Below are positions 59,916 to 64,000 of a stretch of 64,000 nucleotides of DNA, in pieces. A program made the translations under genes and the position numbers. This DNA comes from Streptomyces spirodelae (GTDB lineage: Bacteria > Actinomycetota > Actinomycetes > Streptomycetales > Streptomycetaceae): contig NZ_JAFFZN010000010.1 of the NCBI RefSeq assembly GCF_017676385.1, forward strand, positions 1 through 64,000. The letters are read 5' to 3'. Position 1 is the first letter of the stretch. Each line of letters starts with the position of its first letter. The notes under the pieces are model-generated. The model made no database searches. It was given only the letters and a program-made list of their open reading frames with translations, and had not been told where the DNA came from.

Positions 59916-62284
59916 GCCGGTGCCTCCCGCGGCCTGCGCAGCAGGACGCGTACGGTCTCCACGCCGCCCGCACGCAGGTCGGGAGGGGTCGTCAGCACGA
60001 CGAGGGCTTCTTGTCCGCGCTCCGCCGACATCCGCCCCGACAGGTGCTTCCCGGCCGTCGGCTCCTCCGCGGCTGTCGCCGCGGCTCCCGGTTCGGCCGC
60101 CGCTTCGGCCCCCGGTTCCGCCGCCGGTTCGGCCGCCGGTTCGGCCGCCGCCAGCAGCGCCGGTGCGTCGAAGCCCGGCATCAGAGGGTCGCCCAGGTCC
60201 GTTCGATGGCCGTGCGCCGCGAGTTGCAGCGTGCCGACCAGATCGCGGAGGGCGTGTGCGACGGCTTCGGCGCGAGTGGTGCCATAGCCGAGCGCTTCGG
60301 CGGCGTGAGCGGTGGGTCCGTCGCCGGCGAGGGCGACGACCGCGTGTGCGGGTGCGGCGCCGGGAAGTTCGAGAAGGGTGACCTGCCGGTCGAGGTGGGC
60401 GGCGGCGCGGAGCAGGAATCCACAGTCGTCCTCGGCTGCGGCGTCCGCGGGCGGCGTCGGAAGCACCCGCGGCGCTGCTTCCGCGCGCAGCGCCGCCACG
60501 ACGCCCTCGCGGGCGAGCGCCGACAACAGGCCCCGGCGGGCTGCTGCATCGAGGGTGGCGCCCGCTCCGGCACCGGCACCGCCCGGTTCGAAGCGGCCGT
60601 CCGGGTCGAGCGCGCCGCCGGGGTGCACGGCCGCCGCCGGGACGGCGACCGTCCGGCCGTGACCGGGGGCCGCGTCCCGCGTGGGCTCCCACTCCCACGC
60701 TCTCAGCCACGGCCCCTCGGCTGCGCGCTCGTCCGGCCCGCCCGGTGCCACCGCGCCGTCGGCGCCGTCGGTGTCGCGGAGGCCGCTCCAGTTGCTCAAC
60801 TCGGCGCCGGGCACCCGCTCCACCGCCCCGTCCGCGACGTACGGTGCGGCGCTGCGCGGCAGGCCGTGCGCGTGCAGCAGCCTCTCGTACACCAGAGCGG
60901 CCGAGTACCGGGCGGTGGTTCTGGCGTCGGCCTGGCTGCCGAGGGCGAAGGCGGTGACGGAGCGGGGAGGTACGGCGGACGGCCCGGGCGCCGCGACCTC
61001 GATACAGGCGGCGCGTACCGGTGACTGCGGCAGCGCGTCGTCGGCGTAGCGCCGGAAGACCCCCGCGTACGCGCCGAACAGCACCCCCTCCCCCGCCGGG
61101 TCGGCCCCGTCCCGGGCTCCGGAAGCGGTCCGTCGGCCCGCCCCGCCCCGTGCCGTCCTCGGTGCCCGGCCGCACGCCGCACAGTCCGGGTGCGCGAGCA
61201 GCGTCTCCCGCGAGGTCGCCAGTGTCGTACGGTCCTGGAGGACCAAGGCGCCGGCGCACTCCGCCGGGAGGGCGCCCGTGCGGTAGCGGAAGACCTCGAA
61301 GGCGAGCACCGTCCCGAGCATGCGCCCGAGCTGCGTGGCCGGACCGGTGGCCGACCGCTCCGTGTGCACGGCCCGCAGCAGCGCCGCGGCGTCGGTCGGC
61401 TCCAGGTTGGCGGCGAGCCGCAGCACGGCGCACTGCCAGCAGCCCGCGATCTGCCGGCCGCCGCCGGCCCCCTCGTCGCCGTCGCCACCGCCGCCGTCAC
61501 CGCTGCCGCCGTCACCCCCGCGTCCGTGCACCAGGGGCCCGAGCACGGCGCTACCGTCCAGCACCGTCAGCGGCAGCAGTGCCGGGCCGCCGTCGAGCGC
61601 CGCGCGGTTGCGGCGGACGAGCTCGCCGTAACCCGTACCGCACGCGACCACGACATCCGCTGCGGCGGCCACCTCCCCCGGCCCGCCGCCACCCTCCGCT
61701 GCCGCAAGCACCTCCACCTCGGCTTCGCACCGCGCATCGCGCAACGCGTCCCGCTCCAGCAGGAGTTGGCGCGGCGGCTGCTGATACGGGCCGGTGAGCG
61801 CGACGGTCCGCAGCCCGTTGCGCAGCAGGGTCACGGCGCAGCTCTCCGCCACCGGGCCGTGGCCCGCGATCAGCACGCGGGTGGCGCGGAAGCGGGCGAA
61901 GGCGGCGGTCGCGCCTCCGCCGAGCCGGTGGTCGAGGTAGCCGAGCTGGTCGGCGAAGCGGTCCCGGACGGCCTCGGGGAGCCGAGAACTCCCCTGCCCG
62001 GACGGGGAGTCGTCCGGCCTTACGTCCTGCGCCACCCCGCGCGCCAGCAGCGTCCGCACCATCGCGGTGACGGTGGCGCGGCGCTCCTCCGGCAGCCCGT
62101 GGCACAGTTCCGCCAGCGTATGGGCGCCGGTCAGATGCGGTGCGAGGCGGCACATCCACCGGTAGGCGGTACGACCCTTGAGTACGAACCGGCCTTCGGG
62201 GTACTGGAGGAGGACCCCGTCGTCGGTCGCCGTGAACAGCGCGTCCGCCCGCAGTCTGGGGCGTACGTCGTGGGTGGGGTCCAC
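59912..62284 (-). CDS. Ocin-ThiF-like cyclodehydratase partner (leader-binding F protein)
   Basis: 790 residues. The N-terminal ~90 residues (LLQYPEGRFVLKGRTAYRWM) are consistent with a RiPP recognition element. A Rossmann/E1-like domain follows (RVLIAGHGPVAESCAVTLLR), with two CxxC pairs (GCWQC; CAACG) for structural zinc. An inserted Gly/Asp-rich run lies near 61450-61530 and an Ala-Glu-Pro repeat near 60060-60150. GTG 62284 with GGGAGG upstream is the best start. It delivers the precursor leader to YcaO. First gene of the operon. Confidence 0.85.
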   Translation of the reverse strand: MDPTHDVRPRLRADALFTATDDGVLLQYPEGRFVLKGRTAYRWMCRLAPHLTGAHTLAELCHGLPEERRATVTAMVRTLLARGVAQDVRPDDSPSGQGSSRLPEAVRDRFADQLGYLDHRLGGGATAAFARFRATRVLIAGHGPVAESCAVTLLRNGLRTVALTGPYQQPPRQLLLERDALRDARCEAEVEVLAAAEGGGGPGEVAAAADVVVACGTGYGELVRRNRAALDGGPALLPLTVLDGSAVLGPLVHGRGGDGGSGDGGGGDGDEGAGGGRQIAGCWQCAVLRLAANLEPTDAAALLRAVHTERSATGPATQLGRMLGTVLAFEVFRYRTGALPAECAGALVLQDRTTLATSRETLLAHPDCAACGRAPRTARGGAGRRTASGARDGADPAGEGVLFGAYAGVFRRYADDALPQSPVRAACIEVAAPGPSAVPPRSVTAFALGSQADARTTARYSAALVYERLLHAHGLPRSAAPYVADGAVERVPGAELSNWSGLRDTDGADGAVAPGGPDERAAEGPWLRAWEWEPTRDAAPGHGRTVAVPAAAVHPGGALDPDGRFEPGGAGAGAGATLDAAARRGLLSALAREGVVAALRAEAAPRVLPTPPADAAAEDDCGFLLRAAAHLDRQVTLLELPGAAPAHAVVALAGDGPTAHAAEALGYGTTRAEAVAHALRDLVGTLQLAAHGHRTDLGDPLMPGFDAPALLAAAEPAAEPAAEPGAEAAAEPGAAATAAEEPTAGKHLSGRMSAERGQEALVVLTTPPDLRAGGVETVRVLLRRPREAPA

Positions 62285-62510
62285 GTGGCGGCCTCCCGCG
62301 CACTGCGCGCACACCGGGCACGGCCGCCCTCGCGCGCACGTTGATCGTACGGATGGTGAGCAGGGACGGTACCCGGTCATCCGGCGCGGTGTCAGCGAAG
62401 ATCGGAAGAAGGTCGAAGATCCGAGCAGCGACCCCGATGCCTTGCCCCAGTTGGCCCGGAGTTTGCGCAGGTAGGAGCGGGCCGTACGGCCCGGCCGAAC
62501 CCCGCGTGCG

Positions 62511-62950
62511 TCAGCCGTCCACTCCTGAGCCCCCGTGCTCCCGGGGTACGTGGAAACGGTGACGGTGACGGCCAGGCCGCCCTCGGGTCCGGGCAGGGGC
62601 GTCAGTTCGGCGCCGTGTGCCTGCGCGAACGGCGGCCACGATGGGGGGCATACCCCAGACCGTGCCCCTCCCGGCACCGCGCGGCGCGAGCCGCTGGAAG
62701 GGCTGGTGGAGCGCGGGGGTGCGGCTGCGCGGTATCGGCTCTCCGCTGTTGGCGACGTGCAGCCAGGGCCGGCCGCCGCTGGTTCCGGCCGCGACGTGGA
62801 TCCAGTCGTCGCCGGGGGTGTAGCGCCGCGCGTTGTCCACCAGGTTGACCGCCGGCCGCTCCACCAGCGCCGCGTCGCCGTGCACCGTTGCGGGTCGGGT
62901 GGCGACGGTCGTGCGCGCGCCCTCCCGGTCGCGCACGACCGCCGTCGCTG
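62511..62950 (-). pseudogene. Sensor histidine kinase C-terminal remnant
   Basis: GDAALVERPAVNLVDNARRY (N-box), RPWLHVANSGEPIP and FQRLAPRGAGR in one frame, then AQAHGAELTPLPGPEGGLAV in another. This is the HATPase_c domain with the G1 region disrupted by frame changes; all upstream sensor and phosphoacceptor parts are absent. It lies upstream of the RiPP operon, so the cluster may have lost a two-component regulator. The short stretch to 62284 has no intact gene. Confidence 0.75.
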
Positions 62951-63018
62951 ACCACCCCGTCGTCCGGGTCGTCGTTCTTGCCGGTGAGCTTGAGCTTCGC
63001 CTTCGGCGTGCCGTCGCG

Positions 63019-63550
63019 TCAGGCCATCAGTGCTTCGCGGAGCGTCGAAGGCTTGAGTTTGAAGGTGCCGCGGATATCGCTGTCGTCCACGATGAACGGG
63101 CGCTCGGACATGTAGCTCATCTCGGTGAACTCCCGCCACAGCGGATCGGTGAAGGACAACAGCGTCAAATCCCGTTCGGTGAGCGGCTCCAGCCGCGGTT
63201 CGGCGGCTCCGTGCAGTTCGGCGAGTTCGGTTGCGGCCTGACGCAGGGCAGTGGTGATGACCGGGGCATGCCAGGCCCTCCCCCAGGCCCGTTCGTCACG
63301 GCTGACCGCCACCAGCGCTGCGGCGACGTCCTCGGTGCAGGAGAACGAATGCGCCGCATCGGGGTTGCCGTGGACGAGGGCCAGTTCGCCGTCGCGGACT
63401 CGGGGTGCGACCAGCAGTGTGAACGCTGAGACTGCGCCTGGGCCCAGGTACTGGCCTGCTCGCACTTCGGTGGCCCGCAGCCGCCCTCCATCGTGGGCCT
63501 CCTTGGCCTGCCGCCACAGCTCGGCCCTCACCCGGCCTTCGCAGGGGCGT
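63019..63550 (-). pseudogene. NAD-dependent epimerase/SDR, N-truncated
   Basis: About 175 residues of an extended SDR: GRLRATEVRAGQYLGPGAVS, APRVRDGELALVHGNPDAAH and SCTEDVAAALVAVSRDERAW, ending PSTLREALMA. The cofactor-binding GxxGxxG half is missing; usual length is about 320. It probably lost its first half by deletion near 63550. The 63560-63684 stretch carries no gene. Confidence 0.75.
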
Positions 63551-63684
63551 CGTGGGGGCAACCGCTCATCTGCCGGGGGTAATTGGGCCTGGACACAGCT
63601 CTCCGGACCAGCACTCTTGGGACTTCGCCCGTACGCTCCGATCCGGGAGGCCGGAGCCGCACAGGCGGGGAATTGCGGCGGGAA

Positions 63685-64000
63685 TCAATGGGCGGTGGGC
63701 TGACTCGGTTGGAAATAGTGCCCCTGGTCGAGATCCTCGAGCAGGCCGATCTCGGTCGGAGCCCAGCCGGTGACCTCTCGGGTGAGGGTGTTGGAGACGG
63801 GGCTGTCGGGCTTGAGGAACATCCCGACGAACCCGAAGTGCTCGTCGACTTGGTCCATCGGTACCGATCGTGTCGGAATGCCGAGGTGGCGCCCGATGGC
63901 CGCGGCGATCTCGCGGATCGCGATACCCTCCTCAGCCACGGCGTGCAGGTATCCCGTCGGTGCGGCCTCGATCGCCAGCCGGAAGAGCCGGGCGGTGTCC
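63685..64000 (-). CDS. NAD-dependent epimerase/dehydratase, partial (window edge)
   Basis: C-terminal ~104 residues of an SDR: LFRLAIEAAPTGYLHAVAEE, GIAIREIAAAIGRHLGIPTR and VTGWAPTEIGLLEDLDQGHY with stop at 63685. The gene runs off the right edge of the window, so its N-terminus and completeness cannot be judged. It is a different SDR subgroup from the 63019 fragment. Confidence 0.8.
   Translation of the reverse strand, partial: DTARLFRLAIEAAPTGYLHAVAEEGIAIREIAAAIGRHLGIPTRSVPMDQVDEHFGFVGMFLKPDSPVSNTLTREVTGWAPTEIGLLEDLDQGHYFQPSQPTAH

Noticed and set aside
57939..61433. 1164-codon frame extending the YcaO gene upstream
   Set aside because: The extra N-terminal part is Arg-rich and overlaps the coding frame of the partner protein; GTG 59915 with GTGA overlap is the natural start.

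Overview
The window looks like an accessory (probably chromosome-arm or island) region of a Streptomyces-type actinomycete. GC content and third-position GC are very high, GTG starts are common, and there is a remnant of a mycothiol-dependent nitroreductase and many regulator/oxidoreductase pairs. No rRNA or tRNA genes were seen. Debris is dense: at least ten transposase genes or fragments (IS5, IS3, ISL3, IS256 and Tn3 types), frameshifted genes and truncated genes. Some single-base frameshifts could be sequencing errors, but several truncations coincide with transposase fragments and are probably real.

Layout. 0-2.7 kb: small ORFs, a zinc-ribbon protein and a broken response regulator. 2.8-8.2 kb: a minus-strand redox operon (NTF2-like protein, quinone-oxidoreductase-like protein, MFS exporter, FAD oxidoreductase) divergent from a LysR regulator. 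8.4-14.1 kb: an IS5-type element with perfect ends, a cas-less type I-E-like CRISPR array, ISL3 debris on both sides of a 658-residue orphan protein, and an IS3 element. 14.2-22.9 kb: a serine hydrolase/TetR pair sharing a palindromic operator, assorted remnants, and a NUDIX / NUDIX-phosphotransferase / methyltransferase cassette. 23.1-25.8 kb: a four-gene operon with an EACC1-type component, a caspase-like peptidase with Sel1-like repeats and two small unknown proteins, probably a conflict or defence system. 26-39.8 kb: regulator/enzyme pairs (MmyB-like/SDR, TetR/FAD monooxygenase, TetR/SDR), a GH15 enzyme, a toxin-antitoxin-like pair, an ArsR gene broken into two opposed pieces, a split IS5 transposase and a FecCD fragment. 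40.1-42.3 kb: a cis-prenyltransferase overlapping an MpaB-like (DUF2236) protein with EF-hands. 42.8-49.4 kb: TetR/DUF6069-like pair, a Ser/Thr kinase with a SecD-like exported domain, a secreted esterase-like protein and an MFS transporter.

50.1-62.3 kb is a minus-strand RiPP cluster of the thiopeptide/goadsporin type. It reads in order: ocin-ThiF-like partner protein, YcaO cyclodehydratase ending in a PxPxP motif, tandem nitroreductase (SagB-like) dehydrogenase, split LanB (glutamylation part then elimination part), a 37-residue precursor peptide, an O-methyltransferase and a decayed cytochrome P450. The first five genes are coupled by 4-nt overlaps or a 10-nt gap. The precursor has its own strong ribosome-binding site and is followed by a large hairpin. 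Its core is very short (about STTASGPACH, one Cys) and no pyridine synthase, transporter or immunity gene is seen, so the product is not one I can name. 62.5-64 kb holds a broken histidine kinase and two SDR pieces.

The three strongest candidates for undescribed biology are the RiPP cluster with its unusual precursor, the caspase/EACC1 operon, and the cis-prenyltransferase/MpaB-EF-hand pair.
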